Origin: Macrotis lagotis
Taxonomy: Eukaryota; Chordata; Mammalia; Peramelemorphia; Peramelidae
DNA length: 64,000 bases
Reading direction: 5' to 3'
Assembly: GCF_037893015.1 (NCBI RefSeq)
Contig: NC_133666.1
Span: forward strand, 257,678,294 to 257,742,293
Below are positions 31,626-42,284 of the stretch, piece by piece; position 1 is the first letter of the stretch, and every line of letters starts with the position of its first letter. The position numbers and the translations under genes were made by a program. The notes under the pieces are model-generated. The model did no database searches. It had not been told where the DNA came from and worked only from the letters and a program-made list of their open reading frames with translations.

Positions 31626-33224
31626 GTGTTATGATCCTAAGCTTTCCAAATAGTCATGTCTTTGAGAAGAGAGAAAGTTCCAGAAAGCATTTTCAAGTGC
31701 AGAGTTCTTACTTTGTGGCACACCTCATTTTTGCCCCAAACACTTTTCAGACTGTTCAAAACATTGCTCAGTATAGAACACTCCCAAGGGGAAATGCTCT
31801 CCTTAGAGCCATACAGGATGACTCAGGGAAGGTTATCTATGAACAATGAATCCTTGAATCCAAAACTACTCTGTTCATAGATGTATTTTTCCTCATGCTT
31901 TGTTTCTTTCTACCCCAAGAAAAATAATTTTTTTCATGGATAATAGTATGGCCTGGTCTCAATTGCCAATCTAGAAATTCTAGCTTGCCTTACTTTTTTT
32001 CTGCTACTTGCAGGTAACTTTAGAACAATAGAGAGGAGAATGCCCTAGTACCCTTCTGTAATATGCTATTATTAATAGCTACTTTCCTGCCCCCAAAGCT
32101 CAAGTTCCCTGACTCCTTCTTTGTGGTAACATATCTACCACCAGCTTTCCATCTTTAGCCTATTTTCTACTTTGCTCATATTTCCTCTTCACTATGTCTT
32201 TTTCAGTACCCATCTTTCCATTGTCAAAATTCTCCAAAAGGGAAAAGAATGTAAGAGACAGAAATGTTTCATATTGACTCTGGCTTATGACTTACTTTTT
32301 CCTTCTGTTTGTCTCTTGAACTTAGAATTTTTCAATGAACTTAAAATTTCAGTATATTAAAATGATGATGAAGAAGAAGAGGTTGAATAAGAAGCTGATT
32401 ATTTTTAGCTTTAAATAAAACTATGCTTTTAATTTATTGTGTCAAAATTATATTGTTGGGCAGAAAGTCTAGACCCAACTAATGTCCCTTTTTCCTTCTT
32501 ATCCCACCTCAGTGAGTCCATAATACTGTGATTTTCTTACCTTTTGTTAAAACTATGACTGTTTTTCCAGTCCCAAAGTATTCTTAGTCAAATTAGTTTG
32601 GGGATTGCCGCATTAAATATATCTATAAATTGAACAAAAGCTTAAAATTCTCATTGAAGGAGCACTTGCATTCCAAGTTGTATATTCTCAAAGGAAAAAT
32701 CTTTACATAAATGTTTATCACTGAAACCTGTGAGATTTAAGCACTCCTACCTTTGTTAGGGAAGGTGGTCTATTTTATGGGAAATTTTACAGAAAAGAAA
32801 ATGAAATTCATGATACCAAACTGTGGAATCAATTCCTGTTGTGTCCAACATATTAGCACAATACCCAGATCCCTCCAACAAAATCTTTGGAGAAATAGAA
32901 AAGAATTCAAAAATATTTTCCCTGCTTGAAGCAACTATCATGATGTGATGAAAGAATACAGAGAAAGAATGGACAGGAAAGTTCAAGTGCATGAGATGTT
33001 GTAGGACACGTATACATACCCCCCCCCCCCCCAAACACACAAACACACTCCTACCTGCATGTGTCCACATTGACTATGAATGAAATGGAGAAAGCAAGTA
33101 AAGGAAAGGTACAGGAAGAGGAGTTAAAAAATAGAAAAAATTTTAGATTAATTTAAATTTTGGTTTTGATTTTAGAGAGGGGCCATGGAATGAAAATGAA
33201 GAGGAATGCATTTATGTGGAGAGA
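31626..33224. other. unassigned sequence, 1.6 kb
   Basis: One of the longest stretches without a recognisable repeat. Open frames of 60-104 codons on both strands show no motif; the longest (minus, 32756-33070) crosses a C-run and a GT-like tract. It holds a run of 14 C at 33019-33032 followed by AAACACAC units. Confidence 0.4.
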
Positions 33225-33267
33225 TTATGTAGTACAGAAGAAAGAACACTAGATTTAGGTTCATTAG

Positions 33268-33425
33268 GTTTTTTTTTAGTTTTTTTTTTTCTAGGCAATG
33301 GGGTTAAGTGGCTTGCCCAAGGCCACACAGCTAGGTAATTATTAAGAGTCTGAGACCGGATTTGAACCCAGGTACTCCTGACTCCAGGGTGCGGTGCTTT
33401 ATCCACTGCGCCACCTAGCCGCCCC
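33268..33425 (-). mobile_element. marsupial CORE-SINE, antisense, perfect target duplication
   Basis: Near-consensus, from poly(T) to CTGCGCCACCTAGCCGCCCC, retaining CpGs that are usually lost. The 12-bp target duplication TAGGTTCATTAG (33256-33267 and 33426-33437) is perfect. Together these suggest one of the youngest insertions here. Confidence 0.97.
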
Positions 33426-33437
33426 TAGGTTCATTAG

Positions 33438-33715
33438 TTTTTGTTGTCATTTTTTAGTCATACCTAACTTTTCATAACTGCAGTTGTGTTTGTGTGGATG
33501 TGTGTGTTTTCACAAAGACACTGGAGTGATTTTCCATTTCAAATTCCATATCATTTTACAGATGAGAAAGCTGAGGCAAACAGGATTGTGTTGCTTGCTC
33601 AGGGTCACACAAGTAGTAAGTGTCCAAGGTCAGATTTGAACTCAGAAAGATGAGTCTCCCTGACTTCAGTCCTGGAAATCTGTCAACTGCACCACCTAAC
33701 ACCTAACTGCCCCGA
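33438..33715 (-). mobile_element. Mar1-like CORE-SINE, antisense
   Basis: Reversed Mar1: GTTGTCATTTTTTAGTCATAC, the GACACTGGAGTGATTTTCC block, CATTTTACAGATGAG, AAGGTCAGATTTGAACTCAG, GCACCACCTAACACC. More diverged than the neighbouring SINE. Confidence 0.85.
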
Positions 33716-33862
33716 TCAGTTACTACTTGTTTGATCCTGGGCAAATTAATTCTTTGGGCCCTGGTTTCATCATTTTTAAGATGACTTCTTTAATTCTTTC
33801 TAGCTCTAGAGCTATGACACTAAATGTAAGCTGTTAGTTTAACTGAGGAAATGTTATATTCT

Positions 33863-34690
33863 GCTATTGTTTGTCCCTCATTTTCAAAGAGGATCAATGT
33901 CACCATGGGTGATGTATTGACTTGCACATCAATTGAATTTAAGTGAAATGCAAGAGCATAAGGTTGAGCATGAACAAAATACATGTAGAGCTTCGCAAAG
34001 TAGTTTAATTTAGTTTGAACAAAGTATGAATGGAAAAGGGGAAAACAATTTTTTGGGGAAAACTTTAAATGTTATTCATAGTTCAAATTTGATTACATGG
34101 GAGCCATTCTAGCTCTTAGAACAGTAGCAAGAATGTTTGAAAAGTTTTTCTTTGTGTTATTGTTGTTCATTCTATTTCAAAGAGAACCACGACTTCAGGG
34201 AAGATATGCAAATAATCTGATTTAAGTGAGAAATGTCAAAATTACCAACTTTCACAGCTCTGGAGATATCTGGATTTAAAAGTGCCTAGGGAAGGATCAG
34301 GACCCCTGGAGATAGCCCTTGACATGGTGGGAGACCTTGACCTTTTTTGAGCTAAATTCTTTAAAAATTCCAGTTTGATTGAAGCAAATCTGATTCAGTG
34401 ATTAAGGTTAGGTAAAAAAGATATGAGGCAAAGAATGGCCACTTTTGCATAGTTAAAAAAAGTCAACCTAGGAGAAGACCCTCCATGTTTCTGACCAAAA
34501 CATAGGCTAAGAATTCAAATAATTACCAAATGGGGATGCACTAGAACCTATTGCTGATCAATTAATAAGAGTTAGAGTGATTTGGGGATGGAAAACAACA
34601 ATATATCTTGCCAGGTTTCAGGGAACAGGAGAGATAAGGAAGTGGAAGGAAGGAAGAAAGCAAGCAAGCAAGCAAGCAAATAAGCAAGGA
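33863..34690 (-). repeat. RTE-tailed SINE pieces and a longer associated marsupial repeat
   Basis: Two antisense 3' tails (33863-33960 TTTGTCCCTCATTTTCAAAG; 34160-34220 TTGTTCATTCTATTTCAAAG) match the end of the SINE at 42285-42572. They are followed by sequence with GGAGATAGCCCTTGACATGG, GGTGGGAGACCTTGACC, ATTCAGTGATTAAGGTTAGG and CTTGCCAGGTTTCAGGGAAC, which I recognise as a recurrent marsupial repeat but cannot name. It ends in AAGG/AAGC simple repeats. Confidence 0.55.
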
Positions 34691-34695
34691 AGCAA
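34647..34695 (+). repeat. (GGAA)n / (AAGC)n short tandem repeats
   Basis: A purine tract with about three GGAA and six AAGC units, imperfect at both ends. Confidence 0.9.
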
Positions 34696-34739
34696 GTTAT
34701 GTTGTCCAACTGTCCAAGTGTAGCTCTGACTGCTCACAT

Positions 34740-34800
34740 AGATCATTCTTCTTTCTCAAAGAGGACCATGATATCAGAGAGGTGATACCATAAGTTCTTT
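34740..34800 (-). repeat. RTE-type SINE tail fragment
   Basis: The block TTCTTCTTTCTCAAAGAGGAC followed by CATGATATCAGAGAGGTGA matches the reversed end of the RTE-tailed SINEs. Confidence 0.55.
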
Positions 34801-34857
34801 GTTAAATAACTTAGAGGAGGGAGAGACTGGTGATTAGGAATACATTTGGAACTCTAA

Positions 34858-35225
34858 TTCTGAATTAGAAGATGACAAAGTTGAAGCTTCTGTATTCAAA
34901 GCTTCCAAGAGAAATAGGAAATGGGCTTAGATAATAGAAGAGCTCAAAGAAAAACCTTAGACAATAGAAGAGCTCAAAAACTTAGGCAGGAGAGAGATCA
35001 AAGAAAAAACTTTGAAAAGCAAGTAAGGGAAGTAGAGGAAAAAATGGGAAGAAAAATGAGAGCAATGTGGGAAAAACATGAAAACAAGTCAGTAGCTTGG
35101 TGAAGGAGATCTAAAAAATACTGAAAAAAATAGCATGTTAAGAAACAGTTTAGGTCAAATGTAAAAAGCAATCCAATTCTGAAAAATGCAAATGGAAATA
35201 ATGTTAAAATTCAAGAGATATTGGA
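34858..35225 (+). mobile_element. half-L1 ORF1 fragment, inverted relative to copy 3
   Basis: It covers only the N-terminal/coiled-coil part of ORF1, starting GAAGATGACAAAGTTGAAGC and ending within the coiled coil. It has no 5' UTR, 3' UTR or poly(A). It shares diagnostic small changes with copy 3 at 36380-36640: a one-base loss in AAAACAAGTCAG, the GAAGGAGATCTAAAAAATAC variant, and AAATGTAAAAA in place of an intact codon string. It also has an internal imperfect 30-nt repeat around ATAGAAGAGCTCAAA (34930-34985). Confidence 0.8.
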
Positions 35226-35634
35226 GAGAAAAAAAGAGTACTAGACAGAATTGTTGGACCTTGGTTTTAATCCCAAAGAACTTCTAACACTGAAAGCTTT
35301 CTTTCTTTTTTTTTTAAAGACATAACTTTGAAATAATTTTTCTTTTCTTTTTTATGGTTTATTTATTAGTTTTCATATTATTACAATAATTTTGTGAAAA
35401 TAAACACAACTCTCCCCCAAAGATAGAAAAATTGCAAGAGAAATGAAGTTAGAGGAAAAAAGAAACATTTCATTCTATGTGCAGATTCCATCAGGTCTGT
35501 CTCTGGGATGAGTTGCTTTCTTTATCATAAATCCATAAGGGAAGTTACTTCAATATCATTTCCCACAGTTGCTATTACTAGCTGTATTGCCCTCCATTCT
35601 ATTCTATTCCTCCCCACTCCCATAAAATTCTATC

Positions 35635-35635
<1 letters not shown>

Positions 35636-35661
<26 letters not shown>
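35636..35661 (+). repeat. (CT)n microsatellite
   Basis: About 12 CT units inside the 3' UTR of half-L1 copy 3. Confidence 0.93.
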
Positions 35662-35665
<4 letters not shown>

Positions 35666-35840
35666 CTCCCTGTCCCACCACAAAAGTGTGTTGAATCTGA
35701 CTACCCTTTCTCTACTCCCCCCCTCCCTTCCCCCTGTCCCCTTTTCCCCCCTATCTCTTTCCTCTAATATTTTTCTGGGGGTAATATTGATTTCTATACC
35801 CTATTGAGTGTGTATGTTATTTCTCCACTGAGCCATTTCT

Positions 35841-35995
35841 TAACTTTTCTTCTTTTTTGCAAGGCAATGGGATTAAGAGACTTGCCCAAGGTCACATAGC
35901 TAGGTAATTATTATGCATCTGAGACTGGATTTGAAGTCAGGCCCTCCTGACTCCAGGACTGGGGCTCTATCCACTGTGTCACCTAGCTGCCCCTT
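35841..35995 (-). mobile_element. marsupial CORE-SINE, antisense, perfect target duplication
   Basis: From TTTTTTGCAAGGCAATGGG to GTCACCTAGCTGCCCC. The flanking CACTGAGCCATTTCT is perfect (35826-35840, 35996-36010). It is inserted in the 3' UTR of half-L1 copy 3 and therefore younger than it. Confidence 0.97.
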
Positions 35996-36129
35996 CACTG
36001 AGCCATTTCTGATGAGAATGAATGCTCACTCATCACCCCTTCCCTTCCTCTACTTCCACTTCATTGCAAAAGCCTTTTCTAGACTTTTATCTTCCCTTTC
36101 CTTTTCTCTCAGTACTTTCCTTTATTGCC

Positions 36130-36708
36130 CATCTTTATTCAAAGAGGATGTTCAATTTTGTTGGGTAGTTAATTCTCAGTTGCAAACCAAGTTCTTTTGT
36201 CTTCTGGAACATTACATTCCCAGTTCTACAAGCCTTTAATGTAGACACTGCAAAATCATCAGCTTCCTTTAGCTCTATTCTGCATTTGAAGGAAGTTTTT
36301 ATTTTTTTCAGAGAGCTTTTCTGTCTCCTTTTCTAACTGATCAGTTCTGCTTTTTAAGGCATCTTCTCTTCATTTGCCTTTTAGGTTGTTTTTTACATTT
36401 GACCTAAACTGGTTTTTAACATGTTATTTTCTTCTGTATTTTTTAGATCTCCTTCACCAAGCTGCTGACTTGTTTTCATGTTTTTCCCACATTGCTCTCA
36501 TTTCTCTTCCCAATTTTCCTCTACTTCCCTTACTTGCTTTTCAAAGATTTTTTCTGAGCTCTTTTATTGCCTAAGCCCATTTCCTATTTCTCTTGGAGGC
36601 TTTGGATACAGAAGCTTCAATTTTGTCATCTTCTGAGTGGGTTTTATAATCCTCCATAGAACCAAAGTAATTTTTTAGGGTCAGGTTCTTCTTCTGTTGC
36701 TTGCTTAT
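36130..36708 (-). pseudogene. ORF1 relic of half-L1 copy 3, start codon lost, internal deletion
   Basis: The expected MSKQ start reads ATA instead of ATG (36706-36708). The following codons still give a SKQQKKNLTLKNYFGSMED-like start, matching copy 1 (..NLTTENYFGPMED). The coiled coil is frameshifted. At about 36246 the sequence jumps from a GATGATTTTGCA block straight to GTCTACATTAAAGGC, the C-terminal domain, with TTGCA-type microhomology at the two ends of the missing segment in copy 1. The C-terminal end reads NYPTKLNILF before decaying. Confidence 0.8.
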
Positions 36709-37509
36709 TTCCTCAGTCCAAGATGTTTTTGCCTCATTTCCAAAGTTTTTTGGGGGGTTGGGTTAACCCACAGGGGCTTAATTCCTCCAGGGTCTTAAGA
36801 GAGGCTCTGTCTGCTCTCCTGACCTGTGGTCTGGTCTGTGGATGACCAAAAGCCCTGCTCTGAAGTGGGACCCTGCTTCTCAGTGGTGATATGGGGACCC
36901 AGACTGTGACCTGGATCTGAATGTGGGCAAAGCAACAGAGTACTGTACAGGATAGCAAGGAGACCTCTGCAGTGTCTCCTGATCACATTACTGTCTGTGG
37001 GGTGAACTCTCTGGAGGTGATGGATGGCACTGCCAATTTCCACTGCAAGGCTGTTCTGAGGCTAGCACTGGACTGGGCTCCATTCTCAATCTGATGAGAC
37101 AGATTTCAATCACCCCCCCCCCCAAAGCCATTCCCTGCAATCCCTTGGCCAAGAGGTCTGGAAATCATCCCCTGTTGTCAAAGACATGGGTGCTCCCAGA
37201 GACCCAAGCTTCCCATGGACTGTTCCTGGATTGCTGGAGCCAATTTGTTCCAGCTCAGCTTGGTTGCAGCCTGGCTGTGCTGTGGACTGGCTGTGATTTC
37301 CAACCCATGGTCCTGGTAGAACAGACCTTTCTTGGGTATCTTCTAAGTTGTCTTGGACTGTGAAATTGTATCACTCAGTTTTTCTGTGGGTTCTGCTTCT
37401 CTATTGTAACTGGAGTCATAATTTATGGCTTTTGGAATTTTGGGGGGGACATGTTACTGGGAATTCCTACCTTCATGTGACCATCTTGGTACCCCCAAAA
37501 ACTTTCTTT

Positions 37510-38344
37510 GGGATCGGATGCAAAGTGTAGGTGAATGATCCTTATATTTTGAAGAAAAGAGATTTGCTCTTTTGGAAATATTGTGGATGGATGAGAGAAT
37601 GGATATAGAGAAAGAGAGGTGCAGCAGGCTGTGTGAAAATTGAGTGTGAAATTCCAAGAGGATAGTTAACAGATACACTAAAGATGAAAAAAAGTTCTTC
37701 ACCTTTGCAAACCCTCTTCAGAATCACACCATTTCAGGTTAGATATTTATCATTAATACTTTACCAAACATCTGGTGTAACAGATTCTTTTGAGAGCTAT
37801 TAATTGCTATAGGCCTTATGTTAATTCTCTATTGAAGGACCTCATCCTCTGGATTGCAGTGCCAAAAAAATGTATAATTCCCATAACCTCTAACTTTTTG
37901 GCTTAGAGTAGGGTTTAAATTTTTTTGCATCATGGTCCTGAGAGAAATTAATTTCATACTATATATTAATAACTAGTTATTAATTTGAGATACAATCTTT
38001 TCCCTTTTATTTCTGTTAAACCTATCACCTGAGGAGGTCAGAAAGGTCAGTCAGATCCTGAGAGTTATAATTGAGTGATGAGATTTGCTCCTAGCTCTCA
38101 AGATACATGCTTTTAGTTGGGCATGAGCCCATCCAACTGCTAAACTTAATTTCTGTTTAGGGCATAGACAGAATCTAGTCTGGACAAACCTTTGCCTGAG
38201 GGAGGAATCTCCAGTCCTTAGTTCCCTCCATTAAATTTCAGAGAATCCAGTTTATGAAGCAGAAAACTAGAGATCTGGATGGAGATGAGTTCCTCTTACT
38301 CAGATACCCTGAGGCTGCCAAGTCTTGTGATTAAACTGTTGTTA
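37510..38344. other. unassigned sequence
   Basis: No recognisable gene or repeat. Minus-strand frames of 82 and 61 codons at 37454-37727 cross the half-L1 boundary and have no motif. Confidence 0.35.
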
Positions 38345-38640
38345 CCTTTTTTTGGGGGGGGTGGGCCTTCATTCTGGAAGATGACAAGTATGTGAGTTGG
38401 ATTTGAGAGAGGACATGCTGTGCTAAATTGCCAGTCTCATTTTCTGTCCTGGGGTCATCAGTGTCCGCTAGATATGAATCAGGATGACTGGAGATGGCCC
38501 TGGATGTGAGGTAATCAGGGTTATGGGATTTACCTAGGGTCGCATAGCTAGTAAGTATCAACATCCTAAGGTTAGATTTGAACTCAGGTCCTCTAGATTC
38601 CAGGCAAGTAATCTATTCATTGCCCCACCTAGGAGGAGGA
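38345..38640 (-). mobile_element. RTE-tailed CORE-SINE, antisense
   Basis: Reversed relative to the copy at 42285-42572: GGGCCTTCATTCTGGAAGATG at the 3' end, then TGTGAGTTGGATTTGAGAGAG, ATATGAATCAGGATGACTGG, AGGTTAGATTTGAACTCAGG, GCCCCACCTAGG at the head. The tail is of the kind mobilised by RTE/Bov-B LINEs; this is knowledge of the family, not shown here. Confidence 0.75.
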
Positions 38641-38904
38641 GCTGAAGACTTTTAAGCAACCACATCATTTAAATATCTACAAATCTAGGGATTGTTTTCA
38701 CTTGATAGGGGAGTTCCCTTTCAGAAAAGATTTAAGGTACTTTTGGATCTCCCTTGGAGTCTTTGTTAATTGAGAGAAATCACTGATCATCAGTTTATTG
38801 ATTTGAGTAATTTGAGTAATAATCAATTTTTAATTATTCAGAAATTCTGTCTCTTGAGGTTTTCATTTGTTTCATTTTCCTTTGAAACTGCTGAAATTGA
38901 TAGA

Positions 38905-39105
38905 GAGCAGAAAATGGCCTGGAGTCAGGAAGATGAGTTCAAATTTGACCCTGGGTATGTAACTTTACTCCGTTTGCCTCAATTTCCTCATCTATAAAAT
39001 GAACTAGAGATAGAAATGGTAAACTCCAATACCTTTGCTAAGAAAATCTAAAATGGGGTAACAAAGTGTCATACTCAATAAAATCAACTAAAAAAAAGAT
39101 CTGAA
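38905..39105 (+). mobile_element. Mar1-like CORE-SINE, 5' truncated
   Basis: CCTGGAGTCAGGAAGATGAG, GCCTCAATTTCCTCATCTAT, AACTCCAATACCTTTGCTAAG and the A-rich end at 39100. Confidence 0.8.
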
Positions 39106-40479
39106 ATTGATGGATAAATTTTAAATACAAAAAATATTTTAAAAGTTCACAAATTCCAAGTTAAAAACTATTGACTTAGAATAACTTATCCCAAAGACTC
39201 ATTCTCCCATAAGAGGTACTGGGGTATAGTAGAATCAACCTTGCATGTACAGTTGGAGGATGTGGGTCCATGATCTCCCTATACCATTTAACTGAATGTG
39301 TAAATAGATTAGATTCAATGAACTTTCATTTCTTTACATTAGATATTTGTCCACTTTACAGTAAAAGTAAAAGGAGTCAATAGAAAGCAAAAATGTCAAT
39401 TGTTTCATGGTAATTTTATAAAAACTACATTGCAAACAAATTACTGTTCATGAATCCCACATGGAACTAGTTTGCTATAACATGGAATTAAGCTTCCAAA
39501 ATCTAACACTTGTTCTGGATTTGAAAATCAAATAACATTAAATTAAAAACATAGGTGTTCTATGACTATTTGGGTATGAAATCTATATTCTCTCTGAAAA
39601 TAAAATTCCCAGGAAACTCTATTATTATCATTATTGTTAGTCTCTATTCTCATCTAAACTTCTTTTCTGAATTGGATTTTTTTTCAGTACATCAAGTCTT
39701 ACCTCAGAATGATATGGCATTATTTTCTTTTGAGTATTTAGTTAAAGAGCAAGGCAGTGGAAATTCATATAGTTCTCTGTTGCATGTGAATTTCCCCACA
39801 TTTTTGGTGAGTTTGTGTCTATGAAAATGGTGCAGAACTGTGGCAATTACTCCACCTGCAGAGTAGCAATTTGTGCTACACAAATACAATTTTATATTGC
39901 TTTAAAGAAAGCTTTAGAAACATTTAACAAAGAAACATCCTGCCAGGGTAACCTTCTTGGCATATCTTCATTTTGATATAGCTCAGTGGTGAGCAAAATC
40001 CCAACAGCATGCCATATATGGTCTGCTGGTCTCCTTTGCCCTGCACTTGACTCCTACCCTGTAGGAATTTGATGTCTGACTAGTGGGTACCTTCTGCAAA
40101 CAACTGGATTGTAAGGGCTAACTCAGTTAGGGTTATAGCATCAGAATCACAGGGCCAAAGAAGACCTCAAAAGACCATTTAGTACAAAATCTTCCAGAAG
40201 AATTCCTTCAAGTTCTTACCATCATTAATCAAGAGATATTCATGATGGGCTTGTTGAAACCATTTGACTTTATTTATGAGAGTCAATTGTTAGATTTTCA
40301 GTTCATGCATTCAATGCTCATATATTTATATTATATTTCAGACTTTTTTTGATTGTCAACTTAGACTTAAGAAAGTGATGGAAAAAATGTTAACATTAAA
40401 GATTAAATTTAAAAATATGTTTGTCTGTTCCTTTTTTTGAGATACAATTAGATATTGTTCAGCATACAGCAATATCTGT
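39106..40479. other. unassigned sequence, 1.4 kb
   Basis: No gene recognised. Possible MIR-like traces at 39200-39340 and 40140-40210 are too decayed to call. An 89-codon plus frame (39555-39824) has no motif and an overlapping minus frame, so I treat it as chance. Confidence 0.4.
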
Positions 40480-41136
40480 TTTCCCATAGATAAGGGATTA
40501 AGGAATATGAACAGTTTTCAAAAGAAAAATGGTGAATTATGAACAACTATGTCAAAAAATTCTGTAAGCACAAGTTAAAATAACTTTGTCTATTTACATC
40601 AAACCAAACAAATTGTCAGAAATGAAAAAAAATGCTACAGTTAAGGTTAATAGGACTATGTATAGAGCCATAATAAACTGCTGGAAGAACTATAAGTAAT
40701 TCCTATTTTTCTGGAAAACAACTTGAAATTAAGGAAAATAATTATTAAACTTTTTATACTCTGACTTGGTGATTTTTCTACTCAATATAATATCCCAATA
40801 TATCCCAAGAAACTCAAAGATAGAGATAAAAAAGAGGGATGCATGTATCCCTATATACCAACACATTTTAGCAGCATTTGTACTAGTAAAAAAAAAGGAA
40901 CCCAAAATTAGAAATGAAATAAATTTTTAGTAACTTTAGAATGATTGGTCTAATAGTGGCATATGAATGTAAAAAGTATATGTTTTAAAATTATAGGAGA
41001 GATTTGGTGAATTTTTAATTTCATAAGTAAAAAGTTAGTAACAGAGTGCCACAGATTATAATTTAAACCTTTGAAAGTAGTAAAAGATTGAAGGATGTAG
41101 AATTTGTCAAGTGAAAAATTGAAGAAAACACTGAGT
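40480..41136 (+). mobile_element. L1 LINE 3' fragment
   Basis: End of ORF2 (AACAGTTTTCAAAAGAAAAATGG) into an old L1 3' UTR with ATATCCCAAGAAACTCAAAG, AGCAGCATTTGTACTAG and ATTGGTCTAATAGTGGCATATG. Stops throughout. Confidence 0.7.
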
Positions 41137-41152
41137 AGAAAGACCAGCTCTG

Positions 41153-41356
41153 GGGGCAGCTAGGTGGCATAGTGGATAAAGCACCGGCTCTGAAGTCAGG
41201 AGTACCTGGGTTCAAATCCGGTTTCAGACACTTAATAATTACCTAGCCTTGTGGCCTTGGGCAAGCCACTTAACTCCATTGCCTAGCTGTGTGGCCTTGA
41301 GCAAGCCACTAAACCCTGTTTTCCTTGCAAAAACCTAAAAGAAATATATAGAAAAA
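41153..41356 (+). mobile_element. marsupial CORE-SINE with internal tandem duplication
   Basis: GGGGGCAGCTAGGTGGCATAG to CTTGCAAAAACCTAAAAG. The tail block 'cctagc..gtggccttg..caagccac' occurs twice in tandem (about 41244-41283 and 41284-41325). The target duplication is AGAAAGACCAGCTCTG (41137-41152) against AGAAAGACTAGCTCTG (41357-41372), one mismatch in 16. Confidence 0.95.
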
Positions 41357-41504
41357 AGAAAGACTAGCTCTGCTGGAGTTGTGAGAAAAGGATCTGGAGC
41401 AATCAGTTGACAGAAGATTTCAGTTATAAGATTCTTGTTTGGTTACTGAAAAGTGCAACCTCTTTATATAAGGACTTCGATGTGAGCTATTGCTTATCTA
41501 TGGA

Positions 41505-41780
41505 AATAAGTTTGATAGTGCAGTGGACAGAGCACCAGGTCTGGATTCAGGGAGAGTCATCTTTACCAGTTGAAATCTGACCTCAGACAATTCCTACCTG
41601 TGTGTTTATGTGTATGTGAGCCCATGCAAGACACATAACTCTGCCTCAGTTTCCTCTCTATAAAATGAACTGGGGGATATGGCAAACCACTCCAGTGTCT
41701 CTGCCATGAAAACCCCAAATGTGATCATGATGAGTTGAATATGACTCAAAAATGATTCAACAACAACAACAGCAACAACC
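41505..41780 (+). mobile_element. Mar1-like CORE-SINE
   Basis: GTGCAGTGGACAGAGCACC, CTCAGTTTCCTCTCTATAAAA, CAAACCACTCCAGTGTCTC, CATGAAAACCCCAAATG, ending in an ACAACAACAACAGCAACAAC tail. Confidence 0.88.
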
Positions 41781-42284
41781 ATTTCTGGACTGAGAGAGAA
41801 AAGTAGAAGAGAAAAACTGGCTTTGAAAGTATTTTGAATTTAATTCAGCTTAACAAAAACTACTTAGGCAATACAGTACACTGATGAGTGCATAACTAAC
41901 TGGGTTTATCTGTATAGCTGAGACAACTTGTCTGATGAGCTTAAAGGGAAGTGACAGGCAAATTAGGAGCACATTTAAAAGTGATTATTAATTGAAAGAT
42001 TTTGTGAATGTTACATTCATCCAAGAGTTAAAAGAGAAAAGGATTTTTTGTTAGCTTCAGTAGTAACAAACAGAAGTAGAGCAGTCTTTAAGGAAGTGGT
42101 TTTTATGTGGTCCAGATATTCCTGGATGCTCTTATGACATCAAAGCCCATAGTCCTGCATAGTGAGTTATCTCAAGCACTGCATATTCCTTACTAATGTG
42201 TTTCCAAACAAGGTCATTTTTAAGGTGTTCCTCAGTCTGTGGCAGGATGTGATCTAGATTTTTATTGATCTATATATATCTTTT
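41781..42284. other. unassigned sequence
   Basis: No gene or repeat recognised. Confidence 0.35.

Larger units (their letters stand above)
33225..33830 (+). repeat. MIR-type relic split by two SINE insertions
   Basis: The 5' part (33225-33267, GAAAGAACACTAGATTTAGG) and the 3' part (33716-33830, TTGATCCTGGGCAAATTAAT, then TTTCATCATTTTTAAGATGA) form one MIR copy. It is opened up by an antisense CORE-SINE and an antisense Mar1-like SINE lying back to back. Confidence 0.6.
35305..37496 (-). mobile_element. half-L1 element, copy 3, antisense
   Basis: The minus strand starts GGGGGTACCAAGATGG at 37496. A 5' UTR runs to about 36710, then a broken ORF1, then a spacer-like 3' UTR and a tail ending in A-rich sequence at 35305. 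The target duplication is GAAAGCTTTCTTT (35292-35304) against AAAAACTTTCTTT (37497-37509), 11 of 13 matching. ORF1 lacks about 415 bp between the coiled coil and the C-terminal domain compared with copy 1. There is no ORF2, and there are no SINE modules at the position where copies 2 and 4 have them. An ordinary SINE inserted later at 35841-35995. Confidence 0.85.

Noticed and set aside
34858..37496. Twin-priming inversion of one half-L1
   Set aside because: In twin priming the inverted piece lies at the 5' side; here it lies beyond the poly(A) end, and copy 3 has its own target duplication.
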